Under the pieces are notes generated by a model. The model worked only from the letters and a program-made list of their open reading frames with translations, had not been told where the DNA came from and ran no database searches. A stretch of DNA of 51,519 nt from a virus, in IMG/VR virus record IMGVR_UViG_3300040809_000756, positions 1 through 51,519 of that record; one strand, given 5' to 3'. Below, one piece after another: positions 41,405 to 47,264 of the stretch (positions are counted from its first letter, which is position 1; each line of letters opens with the position of its first letter). A program made the translations under genes and the position numbers.

Positions 41405-41471
41405 AATTACCTGTTTTAGTTGTTACTACACCAGTCCAGAAATCCTTTATGATGTATTGGCAGTGTTACTT

Positions 41472-41500
41472 AGTATAAACTATTTTCAGTTAGTTGTCAA
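41472..41500 (-). promoter_or_regulatory. Sigma70-type promoter for the 467-aa/dam unit
   Basis: Minus strand TTGACA, 17-nt spacer, TATACT. The -35 box lies inside the last codons and before the stop of the nuclease-like gene. The start of transcription would be about 60 nt before the ATG at 41404. Confidence 0.78.
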
Positions 41501-41971
41501 CTGTTGACGATATGTTTCTTCAGTAACGATTTCAACATCAGGAGCAATAAGTTTCATTTTGTTTTGAAACTCTTCACTAAGATAGTATTCCTTCAAAGTC
41601 CAACCAGATTCGCCACAGAGAACAATAACTCCACTACTGTAGCCATACTTATCAATGGCATCCTGAAGTTTAAGGAACTCAAAGGGAATTTTCTCTTCAG
41701 CAGTTCCATCAATCGCCTGATACTTGAAACTATCTAATCGACCTCCTTGATGATTAGAAGTCCATCGTTTTGCTTTTGGTTTTTTCTTGTGTGCTTCTCC
41801 ACCAAGAAGAACATCAACAATGTGTTGCTTCTTTGTGTTGAATTGAGTACCAACTACTGTTTGTGGATAGACTGGTCCATCAAAAGATTCATAGAGAAAC
41901 TTTTCAATAGAATCCTCATTGACCTTGCCTGTGGTAGTGTCACGAGGAGCATGATTGTCGCGATTAGACAT
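41486..41971 (-). CDS. PD-(D/E)XK-like nuclease
   Basis: 161 aa. A helix with Glu (VNEDSIEKFLYESF) precedes HIVDVLLGG (D53) and, after 26 residues, LDSFKYQAIDGTAEEKIPFE (S81-F-K83, then TAEEK). D...(S/E)xK spaced like this, followed by a GTAEEK-P-E helix, is the core of PD-(D/E)XK nucleases I recall from phages (usually D...SxKxQ and SGTAEQKVPFE). VIVLCGESGW is the following strand. It may cut host or competing DNA, or act as a repair/resolvase enzyme. It starts after repeat copy 10. Confidence 0.68.
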   Translation of the reverse strand: MSNRDNHAPRDTTTGKVNEDSIEKFLYESFDGPVYPQTVVGTQFNTKKQHIVDVLLGGEAHKKKPKAKRWTSNHQGGRLDSFKYQAIDGTAEEKIPFEFLKLQDAIDKYGYSSGVIVLCGESGWTLKEYYLSEEFQNKMKLIAPDVEIVTEETYRQQLTTN

Positions 41972-42008
41972 AATCAGTAAGCGAAAGTCAATGCAAGTTT
42001 GTTTCTTA

Positions 42009-42036
42009 CACTACTACAACACTTTAAGTGGCTCAG
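42009..42036 (-). repeat. 28-bp intergenic element, copy 10
   Basis: Core GAGCCACTTAAAGTGTTG then TAGTAGTGTAAG. The 72-aa gene stops 5 nt before it; the nuclease-like gene starts 38 nt after it. Confidence 0.92.
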
Positions 42037-42041
42037 TATTA

Positions 42042-42260
42042 TCAATCAATCGGAAGTTTAGCAACGCTCTTACCTCTACGATGCTTTTGAATAAACTTGC
42101 GGGCAGATTCCTCCGTTGTGCACACTTTAAGCTGCTTGCCATTGTGAATAATCATCAATCGGTTACAATAAGGAACTGCTGCATAGATTCCACCATCAAC
42201 AATAAATCCATTTTGGGGTGGGTTTGAGTCAAGAATGCTTGAATTAGTTGGTTGGTTCAT
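42042..42260 (-). CDS. Conserved 72-aa protein
   Basis: SSILDSNPPQNGFIVDGGIY, AAVPYCNRLMIIHNGKQLKV, CTTEESARKFIQKHRRGKSV. Beta strands then a basic helix (ARKFIQKHRRGK), a small DNA- or RNA-binding-like shape. I recall this kind of protein (VCTTEESARKFI) in cyanomyophages. Upstream are two hairpins (42291-42304 and 42331-42350) that separate it from the helicase gene. Function unknown. Confidence 0.72.
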   Translation of the reverse strand: MNQPTNSSILDSNPPQNGFIVDGGIYAAVPYCNRLMIIHNGKQLKVCTTEESARKFIQKHRRGKSVAKLPID

Positions 42261-42290
42261 GATACTTTCAAAAAAATCGTGATTTTTGTT

Positions 42291-42304
42291 GGGGCGGATG
42301 CCCC
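42291..42304 (-). other. GC-rich hairpin in the 72-aa gene leader
   Basis: Minus strand GGGGCATCCGCCCC folds into a 5-bp stem (GGGGC/GCCCC) with a 4-nt loop about 30 nt before the ATG, followed by AACAAAAATC. It could be a second terminator arm or a leader attenuator. Confidence 0.45.
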
Positions 42305-42330
42305 ATAGGGTCTGTGCAGTGAAATTGCAG

Positions 42331-42350
42331 AAAAATCGGGGTTTTACCCC
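42331..42350 (-). terminator. Rho-independent terminator after the helicase
   Basis: Minus strand GGGGT-AAA-ACCCC then GATTTTT, 28 nt after the helicase stop. A perfect 5-bp stem with a T5 tail. Confidence 0.78.
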
Positions 42351-42378
42351 TGATGGCCACTTGAGTCTTGGGTGAGAC

Positions 42379-43569
42379 TCACCGCCTCACCACAGAATCT
42401 AGCATTTCACCCTTTTCAAAAACAGCATCAACAACATTCTGCAATGCTCGCTCAGTAGCAATACCAACCTGAGAATAAACAGGTACAACACAGAGACCAA
42501 ACTTCTTGGTGTCGCTACCCAAACGCAGCACACGGCCGATAGTCTGAGTCATCTCAATCACATCCATATTGCGAAGGAAAACAACAGTCTCCAGTTCACT
42601 CACGTTGATACCCTCAGAGAGAATAGAGCGGTGAAGAACAACAAATTTCTTGCTGGGATCTTTACCCCAAGCATTGAGAGTGTTGAAGAACTCCTCTCGG
42701 TTAGCTTTCTTGCCGTCAATTACAGCACCAGTCTTGCTAGTGATGTAGAGATAAGAGTAACCGCGTTGTTGTAATTCAGAAGCAAAATCAGTATGACCCA
42801 TCAGGTTCATCAGTTGCTTGCTAGTCTTAACACAAACAAGAATCTTCTTGGTGTCAGTGTCATCAATCGTGTCCAAAACATTGGCACAATCAATGTTAGG
42901 ATTGATCTGTTTTGCCTTGTGAATGTCAAACTTCTTTGCCTGAATCTTAGGAGGAATGATGTAACCACCCTCCACCAGTTCAGGTGCAGAAACGCGACAA
43001 ATAATGTCACCATAAACCTCAGCATCGTTCATGCCAGGTTTGTTGATAGTGACAGAAGTCTTGCGGGTTGCAGTAAAGAAGTAGCAACGTTCTGCATCAC
43101 CAGAGAAGAACTCTGTAGGAGCAAAGAAGTTACGCTTTACAGAATTGTGTGCTTCATCGAAATAAATGGTGTTCACTTCAATGTCTGCTTGACGTACACG
43201 ATCAAGAGAATTGTAGGTCGTGAAGATAATGCAAGCATCACCAGCCGTGCGGGCAACATTAGCAAACATATGAATTTGCTTAGGGTTGGTGGTGCTGAAG
43301 TGATGAGTTTCACCACTGTGAACGTGCATCACATGAACATTCTTGGCGTCGATAACCTCAAGAAATTCGCTAGAGAGTTGCTCTGCAAGCAGAATGCGAG
43401 GGCAAACAACAACAATGGTGGTAGCACCAATGTTGTCAATCTGTGCCTTAGCATCAGTAATCATTGTGAGAGTCTTGCCTGCACCAGTAGGCATAATCAA
43501 CTGCCCCTTCATATGGGCAACCATTGCATCAACACCGCGTTGCTGATGTGGGCGAAGAAGTGGAATCAT
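42379..43569 (-). CDS. SF2 DNA/RNA helicase (UvsW / type III Res-like)
   Basis: 396 aa. Motif I is MPTGAGKT (26-33), Ia is VVCPRILLAEQL, II is DEAH (138-141 in IYFDEAHNS), III is FTAT (165-168), and VI is QTIGRVLRLGS near 345. Q-motif-like RPHQQRGVDAM stands at the N-terminus. It is a compact ATP-driven helicase/translocase, related to restriction-enzyme Res subunits and phage recombination helicases such as UvsW. Probably acts in replication fork or recombination-intermediate remodelling. It starts after repeat copy 11 and ends at a terminator, so it forms its own transcription unit. Confidence 0.9.
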   Translation of the reverse strand: MIPLLRPHQQRGVDAMVAHMKGQLIMPTGAGKTLTMITDAKAQIDNIGATTIVVVCPRILLAEQLSSEFLEVIDAKNVHVMHVHSGETHHFSTTNPKQIHMFANVARTAGDACIIFTTYNSLDRVRQADIEVNTIYFDEAHNSVKRNFFAPTEFFSGDAERCYFFTATRKTSVTINKPGMNDAEVYGDIICRVSAPELVEGGYIIPPKIQAKKFDIHKAKQINPNIDCANVLDTIDDTDTKKILVCVKTSKQLMNLMGHTDFASELQQRGYSYLYITSKTGAVIDGKKANREEFFNTLNAWGKDPSKKFVVLHRSILSEGINVSELETVVFLRNMDVIEMTQTIGRVLRLGSDTKKFGLCVVPVYSQVGIATERALQNVVDAVFEKGEMLDSVVRR

Positions 43570-43584
43570 TTAATCAATCGCTTA

Positions 43585-43612
43585 TACTATAGGGACACTT
43601 TAAGTGGCTCAG
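43585..43612 (-). repeat. 28-bp intergenic element, copy 11
   Basis: Core GAGCCACTTAAAGTGTCCC then TATAGTATAAG, the copy with the best -10-like hexamer (TATAGT). The 75-aa gene stops 6 nt before it; the helicase starts 15 nt after it. Confidence 0.92.
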
Positions 43613-43618
43613 TTGTTA

Positions 43619-43846
43619 TCAACCACCGAACATTTCATCGAAGAGATCGCCCATCTGATCCATTTCCAGTTTGCGATCCATTGCATTTCGCATTTCAATC
43701 AGAGCAATCTGCTTTGCTTTTAGTTTATCCATTTCAACATTCAAGGCGTGCAGTTTGTTGTTAATCTCAATGCGATCCAATCCATCAACAGTGGTAACAG
43801 TGATGGGAAATCCTTGGGAGATGATAGTTTTTTCAGAGATGACCAT
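43619..43846 (-). CDS. 75-aa coiled-coil protein
   Basis: MVISEKTIISQGFPITVTTV, RIEINNKLHALNVEMDKLKA, KQIALIEMRNAMDRKLEMDQ and MGDLFDEMFGG. A long central heptad-like helix, with a short beta-type N-terminus, suggests a dimeric coiled coil. It lies between the basic CTS-bearing gene and the helicase. Function unknown. Confidence 0.68.
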   Translation of the reverse strand: MVISEKTIISQGFPITVTTVDGLDRIEINNKLHALNVEMDKLKAKQIALIEMRNAMDRKLEMDQMGDLFDEMFGG

Positions 43847-43861
43847 TAAGTGTTCCGTATC

Positions 43862-43889
43862 TACTACTGGGACACTTTAAGTGGCTCAG
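43862..43889 (-). repeat. 28-bp intergenic element, copy 12
   Basis: Core GAGCCACTTAAAGTGTCCC then AGTAGTAGATAC. The 198-aa basic gene stops 2 nt before it; the 75-aa gene starts 15 nt after it. Confidence 0.92.
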
Positions 43890-43891
43890 TT

Positions 43892-44488
43892 TCAGCTCTC
43901 GTCGCCAGATGATGTGTACTTGTTCTTCAGTTCACTCTCTTTCTTTTTGCCTGTTGATTGAAGAACCAAATCTCTCAGTTTTCTTCTACCTTCTCTCTTA
44001 ATTCTTCTCTTCTCATCTCTAGTGTATTCTCCCCTTGTCATCTTTACCTGCTTCTCTCTTTCAGCAGTTGGTTTCTTCTTAGAAAGGAGTTTACTTCCTT
44101 CTTTATCTAAATCTCGTGATTTTGCTTTTGAAGATGTTGATGCAGTTCCTCCAGATGCCTTTTCCGCTGCTCTTTTTCTCGCTGCAGCTCTTCTTTCTGC
44201 CTTTACCTTATCTGCATATGATTGTTTAACCTCAGCAGAACCTCTTTCCTGTGTTGGTTGTTGCTGTCTTTCAGAACTTGATCTTTGGGTTCCAATATCT
44301 TTGCGGTCACTATATCTCTTTGCTGGTTCTGTTTTACCACCACCAACTCTCTTTCTTCTTCTAGTTTCTGCATCAGACAGTCTCCTGTCAGATCCTACTC
44401 TTCCACCTTCCCCAGTTTTTCTAATTTGGGAAGAACCCATTACATCAGCATCATATGCTTCGGCACAAAATTGAGAGAACGTCTTCAT
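43892..44488 (-). CDS. Very basic protein with capsid-targeting-like N-terminus
   Basis: 198 aa, about a third Lys/Arg. It starts MKTFSQFCAEAYDAD, which resembles the T4 capsid-targeting sequence (MKTYQEFIAEA) including a gp21-type cut after the Glu, although Cys replaces the usual Leu/Ile. The rest is Arg/Lys/Ser/Glu-rich and probably disordered (SDAETRRRKRVGGGKTEP, VKAERRAAARKRAAEKASGG, EYTRDEKRRIKREGRRKLRD). A terminator upstream (44538-44568) and a late promoter (GATAAATA at 44511-44518) set it apart from its early-type neighbours, as expected for a virion protein. I infer an internal head protein that coats DNA or is injected into the host. Confidence 0.72.
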   Translation of the reverse strand: MKTFSQFCAEAYDADVMGSSQIRKTGEGGRVGSDRRLSDAETRRRKRVGGGKTEPAKRYSDRKDIGTQRSSSERQQQPTQERGSAEVKQSYADKVKAERRAAARKRAAEKASGGTASTSSKAKSRDLDKEGSKLLSKKKPTAEREKQVKMTRGEYTRDEKRRIKREGRRKLRDLVLQSTGKKKESELKNKYTSSGDES

Positions 44489-44510
44489 CAGAATAAGAGA
44501 GATTTCTTAT

Positions 44511-44518
44511 TATTTATC
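44511..44518 (-). promoter_or_regulatory. Late promoter of the basic CTS-bearing protein
   Basis: Minus strand GATAAATA, one base from the T4 late consensus TATAAATA, 22 nt before the ATG at 44488 and just after a terminator. It is one of only two late-type boxes seen in the right block. Confidence 0.7.
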
Positions 44519-44537
44519 AATCCTAATTCATCACAAG

Positions 44538-44568
44538 CAAAAAAGAGAGGGACTGTGGACAGCCCCTC
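44538..44568 (-). terminator. Rho-independent terminator
   Basis: Minus strand GAGGGGCTG-tcca-CAGTCCCTC (9 bp with one G-T pair) followed by TCTTTTTTG. It lies 7 nt after the stop of the 64-aa gene and insulates the late gene behind it. Confidence 0.88.
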
Positions 44569-44575
44569 AACTGGC

Positions 44576-44770
44576 TCAATCTTCAGTTTTCTTTTCTTTC
44601 CTCGGACTTGCAACAAGTCCCTCATCATAAAAATACTTAACTCGTTCACGTCGTGCTACAACAAGCATATCATATTGCTCTTGTTGTTCTTTAGTGTACT
44701 TGAAGTTTTGCTTCCTCCAAGCATCACGAAGTTCAAACATGTGAGGCAGAACATTAACAGTGTCGGTCAT
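44576..44770 (-). CDS. 64-aa conserved protein
   Basis: MTDTVNVLPHMFELRDAWRK, QNFKYTKEQQEQYDMLVVAR and RERVKYFYDEGLVASPRKEK. Mainly helical, with a basic centre and a charged end. I recall similar proteins in cyanomyophages. The stop is followed by TGAGCC, the first bases of the 28-bp element, without the rest. Starts after repeat copy 13. Function unknown. Confidence 0.72.
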   Translation of the reverse strand: MTDTVNVLPHMFELRDAWRKQNFKYTKEQQEQYDMLVVARRERVKYFYDEGLVASPRKEKKTED

Positions 44771-44786
44771 TGTTGTTTGGTGATTG

Positions 44787-44814
44787 TAATACTAGAACAG
44801 TTTAAGTGGCTCAG
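44787..44814 (-). repeat. 28-bp intergenic element, copy 13
   Basis: Core GAGCCACTTAAACTGTTC then TAGTATTACAATC. The TGA of the 51-aa gene (44811-44813) is inside it; the 64-aa gene starts 16 nt after it. C replaces the usual G in the box, as in copy 16. Confidence 0.9.
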
Positions 44815-44966
44815 TTATCTTCTTTGTTGGTATTCACCCGAACGTTGTAAGGACTGTTGAAAAACCTACGGAAAGCAGTAACAACAATAACAAGCGCGGA
44901 AACCACGCCAACAAAACCAAGGATGGTGGTAGCATCACCAGTGAAAGTGTAGGTGTCAGGAGTCAT
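44811..44966 (-). CDS. 51-aa single-pass membrane protein
   Basis: MTPDTYTFTGDATTILGFVG, VVSALVIVVTAFRRFFNSPY and a polar tail (NVRVNTNKEDN). One hydrophobic segment at residues 15-32 followed by basic FRR, so the N-terminus probably faces the lumen/periplasm. The ATG at 44966 overlaps the stop of the 48-aa gene by ATGA. The shape resembles low-molecular-weight subunits of photosynthetic or respiratory complexes, but no match to a named subunit can be claimed. Confidence 0.7.
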   Translation of the reverse strand: MTPDTYTFTGDATTILGFVGVVSALVIVVTAFRRFFNSPYNVRVNTNKEDN

Positions 44967-45109
44967 TTTGCGTAGATACAGTTAGGATTGGAAACTTGTT
45001 CGGCACAGATTTTATCATATGCCTCAAGCATTTTACTATCTCGGTTTGCAAGAAAGGCATTATACATCAGAATGCCTATGAATGCAAGAAAGATGTAAGA
45101 GGTTTTCAT
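44963..45109 (-). CDS. 48-aa membrane or exported protein
   Basis: MKTSYIFLAFIGILMYNAFL, ANRDSKMLEAYDKICAEQVS and a Cys-containing end (NPNCIYAK). A hydrophobic N-terminus preceded by Lys and followed by a polar helix with two Cys could be a signal anchor or signal peptide; the Cys pair could form a disulfide outside the cytoplasm. Both ends overlap neighbours by 4 nt (ATGA). Function unknown. Confidence 0.68.
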   Translation of the reverse strand: MKTSYIFLAFIGILMYNAFLANRDSKMLEAYDKICAEQVSNPNCIYAK

Positions 45110-45309
45110 TTCAGTTCGATACGATCAAAGAGACACATTGCAAGGTCGAAATAGAGATCATCATCCATTTCACCCATCGTAGCATCAAGTGCCTCACACA
45201 CCAGTTGTTGCATCATAGAGGCATAAGTCTCATTTGCATAGATGTGTTCCAAAACATCATTCTTCAGAGCATCAGCAATGTTAGAAACTGTTTGATTGGA
45301 GAGTGGCAT
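45106..45309 (-). CDS. 67-aa acidic helical protein
   Basis: MPLSNQTVSNIADALKNDVL, EHIYANETYASMMQQLVCEA, LDATMGEMDDDLYFDLAMCL. Acidic, amphipathic helices. I use the ATG at 45309 because a longer start (45342) would overlap the 45-aa gene by 32 nt. Its stop overlaps the next ATG by 4 nt. I recall the pattern VSNIADAL--DVIEYI--DERY in cyanophage proteins; function unknown. Confidence 0.7.
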   Translation of the reverse strand: MPLSNQTVSNIADALKNDVLEHIYANETYASMMQQLVCEALDATMGEMDDDLYFDLAMCLFDRIELK

Positions 45310-45310
45310 T

Positions 45311-45448
45311 TTAGTAATCGTAGTTTCCGTTGATGTAATCATTCAGATTGAAATCGCTAGCATCTTCATAGAGTTCGGCAAAATCATCATCGGAGATGTA
45401 ATCAAAGTTTTCAAGCTCTTCAATTTGAATGTCGTCGAAAGGATTCAT
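45311..45448 (-). CDS. 45-aa highly acidic protein
   Basis: MNPFDDIQIEELENFDYISD, DDFAELYEDASDFNLNDYIN, then GNYDY. Fifteen Asp/Glu and no basic residue; it could be a DNA mimic or a protein-binding peptide. It starts 18 nt after repeat copy 14 and ends 1 nt before the 67-aa gene, heading a chain of four overlapping microgenes. Function unknown. Confidence 0.68.
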   Translation of the reverse strand: MNPFDDIQIEELENFDYISDDDFAELYEDASDFNLNDYINGNYDY

Positions 45449-45466
45449 AGTTTCGTTTGTTCCTTA

Positions 45467-45494
45467 CACTGTTGGTACACTTTAAGTGGCTCAG
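45467..45494 (-). repeat. 28-bp intergenic element, copy 14
   Basis: Core GAGCCACTTAAAGTGTACC then AACAGTGTAAGG. The TGA of the 83-aa gene (45491-45493) is inside it. The hexamer region is CAGTGT here, the weakest -10-like match of all. Confidence 0.92.
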
Positions 45495-45742
45495 TTTACC
45501 TTATCGTAGACTGATTCCCTAGACTTAACAAATTTTAAGTCTTTCCATGATTGATTGTAGCAGAGAATCAGGGTTCTTTCATTTCGATGGAATCCAGAAT
45601 GTACGAGATCTTCTTCAGGTTTTGGTTTTACATTGATTTCAATGGTTAGATAATCTTTGCATTTAAAGTAAATCCAACCTTCAATGTCAACACCAACACT
45701 CTGTTTCCACAGAACATAGTCATTTACTTTTGGTTCATACAT
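45491..45742 (-). CDS. 83-aa conserved protein
   Basis: MYEPKVNDYVLWKQSVGVDI, EGWIYFKCKDYLTIEINVKP, then HRNERTLILCYNQSWKDLKF. Beta-rich; the KVNDYV-W-(EGW-YFK) start is one I recall in cyanomyophages. I use the ATG at 45742, because the longer frame only gains a TTG start four codons earlier. It overlaps the end of the 106-aa gene by 8 nt. Possibly an SH3-like or OB-like small fold; function unknown. Confidence 0.72.
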   Translation of the reverse strand: MYEPKVNDYVLWKQSVGVDIEGWIYFKCKDYLTIEINVKPKPEEDLVHSGFHRNERTLILCYNQSWKDLKFVKSRESVYDKVN

Positions 45743-46055
45743 ATGCAAGTTCAAGTGGGGTTAGTTTTGGTTTCATAGCTGAGTATGGAGAAGTATTACC
45801 AAACTCTACCGAATCTCCACACTTGGAGGAGTTAATAGGGGCGTGATAGGATTCGGTTTTGGTGTTGAAGAATCCCCAAATACTTCGAGCACTAGCACCA
45901 TCGTTGTAAACAAATTGATAATGATTGCGAATCCAAATAGAAATGATGTTGCGTTTAAATTCTTCAACTTCATAACTGTAACCCTCTGGTGCTGTGTGCT
46001 TGAATGATTCAGGTAAGGAAAGAATCAACGATTCCGATTTCTTCGTTCGCTTCAT
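45735..46055 (-). CDS. 106-aa protein
   Basis: KSESLILSLPESFKHTAPEG, YSYEVEEFKRNIISIWIRNH, YQFVYNDGASARSIWGFFNT. Alternating beta strands, soluble, basic N-terminus. The start at 46055 lies inside the preceding gene (47-nt overlap, another frame). The middle (FVYN-GA-ARSIWGF) recurs in phage proteins as I remember; no name exists. Part of a three-gene unit with its own sigma70 promoter. Confidence 0.7.
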   Translation of the reverse strand: MKRTKKSESLILSLPESFKHTAPEGYSYEVEEFKRNIISIWIRNHYQFVYNDGASARSIWGFFNTKTESYHAPINSSKCGDSVEFGNTSPYSAMKPKLTPLELAYV

Positions 46056-46254
46056 TACTTAGTTCCAAACGTGTTGCTCGATAAACATTTTCCTGAATCC
46101 GATCATCATAAGAACTCTCACATTCATCACGCCAATCAATCAAAACATCGTGACATTGATTGTCATTTTCAGCAACAACTGCAATCAATCCTCCATACTC
46201 AGAACTTGGAAAAGGAACCCAGTAATTAACAAGATACAAATACTTTTGTGCCAT
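46009..46254 (-). CDS. 81-aa protein, first gene of an early unit
   Basis: MAQKYLYLVNYWVPFPSSEY, GGLIAVVAENDNQCHDVLID, WRDECESSYDDRIQENVYRA. A compact alpha/beta domain with an acidic centre; the first strand YLYLVNYWVPFPSSEYGG is a conserved-looking opening. It follows a sigma70 promoter (46278-46306) and overlaps the next gene by 47 nt. No function known. Confidence 0.72.
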   Translation of the reverse strand: MAQKYLYLVNYWVPFPSSEYGGLIAVVAENDNQCHDVLIDWRDECESSYDDRIQENVYRATRLELSNEANEEIGIVDSFLT

Positions 46255-46277
46255 TATCGAATAAAAATTACTTAATG

Positions 46278-46306
46278 ATTATATCAGAGATTGTAAAATT
46301 CTTCAA
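46278..46306 (-). promoter_or_regulatory. Sigma70-type promoter for the 81-aa gene
   Basis: Minus strand TTGAAG, 17-nt spacer, TATAAT. The -10 follows directly on the stop codon (CTC TGA TATAAT) of the 43-aa gene and lies 23 nt before the ATG at 46254. Confidence 0.75.
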
Positions 46307-46415
46307 GATAATAGTCGCAGGTGACTTCTAGTTTTGAAGATTCTTCTTCGATCATTTTCCAAAATTCAATTTCAGAATCTGTCGGTTGTTCTTTGTTCAA
46401 ATTTTCTTTCATCAT
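46284..46415 (-). CDS. 43-aa acidic protein
   Basis: MMKENLNKEQPTDSEIEFWK, MIEEESSKLEVTCDYYLEEF, then YNL. A single acidic amphipathic helix is likely. The pattern FWKMIEEES-KL-VT-DYYLEEF is one I recall in cyanophages, which supports a real gene. Met1 and Met2 are equally likely starts. It lies between a terminator/hairpin (46431-46478) and the promoter for the next unit. Confidence 0.65.
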   Translation of the reverse strand: MMKENLNKEQPTDSEIEFWKMIEEESSKLEVTCDYYLEEFYNL

Positions 46416-46430
46416 TTGGTCTAATTTTCT

Positions 46431-46478
46431 TAAAATAAAAACCTAGGATTAGTGACGTTTCTGACACAATTCCTAGGT
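46431..46478 (-). terminator. Long-loop hairpin with U tract
   Basis: Minus strand ACCTAGGA, 22-nt loop, TCCTAGGT, then TTTTATTTTA. The 8-bp outer stem is perfect and the loop has a smaller GTG/CAC stem. It lies between repeat copy 15 and the 43-aa gene, so it would stop transcription coming from cp12 or from the repeat itself, acting as terminator or attenuator. Confidence 0.7.
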
Positions 46479-46515
46479 ATATCATGCAAGCAAGAAGAAT
46501 GCTCATTGAACTCTA

Positions 46516-46543
46516 CACAATTAGAACACTTTAAGTGGCTCAG
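46516..46543 (-). repeat. 28-bp intergenic element, copy 15
   Basis: Core GAGCCACTTAAAGTGTTC then TAATTGTGTAGAG. The TGA of cp12 (46540-46542) is inside it. A hairpin (46431-46478) lies between it and the 43-aa gene. Confidence 0.9.
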
Positions 46544-46752
46544 TCATCATAAACTCTACATTCAAGTGCATCAGGATTTGCATCACAATAAAGTTCTAAT
46601 GGGGTTGGATCGTGGTCATCATTTGGATGATTCTTTTTGTATTCTTTAAGAGCTTCTAATTCCTCTTCAGTATGCCTGCGAGACTGTGCAGAAATCATTG
46701 GATTGTCAAGGATAGATTGATCCTTTTCAATATGTTTGTCGATGTTTTCCAT
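46540..46752 (-). CDS. cp12: CP12-like Calvin-cycle inhibitor
   Basis: 70 aa. The end PLELYCDANPDALECRVYDD with C56 and C65 is the C-terminal CP12 signature (host form: PLE-FCDENP-A-ECR-YED), the disulfide loop that docks on GAPDH. The N-terminal half is helical and acidic (EEELEALKEYKKNHPNDDHD) but lacks the AWD-VEEL motif and the first Cys pair of full CP12. CP12 shuts off the Calvin cycle by tying GAPDH to phosphoribulokinase; phage versions are known to redirect host carbon to the pentose phosphate pathway. A late-type box (AATAAATA, 46771-46778) precedes it. Partial motif set lowers certainty of full function. Confidence 0.82.
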   Translation of the reverse strand: MENIDKHIEKDQSILDNPMISAQSRRHTEEELEALKEYKKNHPNDDHDPTPLELYCDANPDALECRVYDD

Positions 46753-46770
46753 TTGTCTTTTTGTTTCTTA

Positions 46771-46778
46771 TATTTATT
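46771..46778 (-). promoter_or_regulatory. Late-type promoter before cp12
   Basis: Minus strand AATAAATA followed by TAAG, 18 nt before the ATG at 46752. Matches the box seen before structural genes. Confidence 0.55.
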
Positions 46779-46783
46779 TTTAA

Positions 46784-47005
46784 TCAACCACCTTTTTCTT
46801 TCATACTTCGCACCAAATACTCCGTAAACCTTTCCATTCTTGAAGGACAAACTGCCTGAGGATATTGATTGATTGCATTTTTGAGTGCAACCAATTCATT
46901 CCACTCTTCTTCTGAAAGTTCTGTTTTGCCGCTAGGAGGAGTAATTGTCATGGTTGTGTCAGAATACCCTAACATTCTATCATTATTTAATGCAGAACTT
47001 AGCAT
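46784..47005 (-). CDS. Conserved small protein
   Basis: The core is TPPSGKTELSEEEWNELVAL, KNAINQYPQAVCPSRMERFT, EYLVRSMKEKGG, an acidic helix followed by a helical tail that I recall in cyanomyophages beginning at MTI-PPSGK. Starts at 47005 (73 aa) and at 46951 (55 aa, MTITPPSG) are both possible; neither has a good Shine-Dalgarno. Function unknown. Confidence 0.65.
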   Translation of the reverse strand: MLSSALNNDRMLGYSDTTMTITPPSGKTELSEEEWNELVALKNAINQYPQAVCPSRMERFTEYLVRSMKEKGG

Positions 47006-47039
47006 TCTTAATGTTTTCTTTGGGATTGATTAAAATATC

Positions 47040-47264
47040 TTAATCAGTAAAGAATGGCCCAAAGTTTCCACTGCTGCCTGGTTTTCTGTCTTCAAGCATA
47101 TCTAAAATGTTTTCAAACTTTTTCAGTTTTTCAATATCATAAAGAACCTTTGAGATTTGTTGAATTACCAAAGGTTTTTCATTTGTTGCAGCTGATTTGA
47201 TTGCAGACCTGAGTGCAGATTCTGCATCAAGTAAATGGTCAAGTGTATTCTTTGAGAGTGTCAT
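47040..47264 (-). CDS. 74-aa helical protein
   Basis: MTLSKNTLDHLLDAESALRS, AIKSAATNEKPLVIQQISKV, LYDIEKLKKFENILDMLEDR, then a Gly/Phe end (SSGNFGPFFTD). Helical hairpin-like. The ATG at 47264 shares its A with the stop of the 42-aa gene (TAATG), so translation is coupled. No family known. Confidence 0.7.
   Translation of the reverse strand: MTLSKNTLDHLLDAESALRSAIKSAATNEKPLVIQQISKVLYDIEKLKKFENILDMLEDRKPGSSGNFGPFFTD

Noticed and set aside
42793-43764. Long plus-strand open frame (323 codons) opposite the helicase
   Set aside because: It is antisense to a gene with all SF2 motifs, has no ribosome site or promoter, and its composition (Asn/Cys-rich) is that of a shadow frame.
44022-44860. Plus-strand frames opposite the basic CTS-bearing gene
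   Set aside because: Leu/Ser/Phe-rich antisense of an Arg/Lys/Ser/Glu-rich gene; no start signals.
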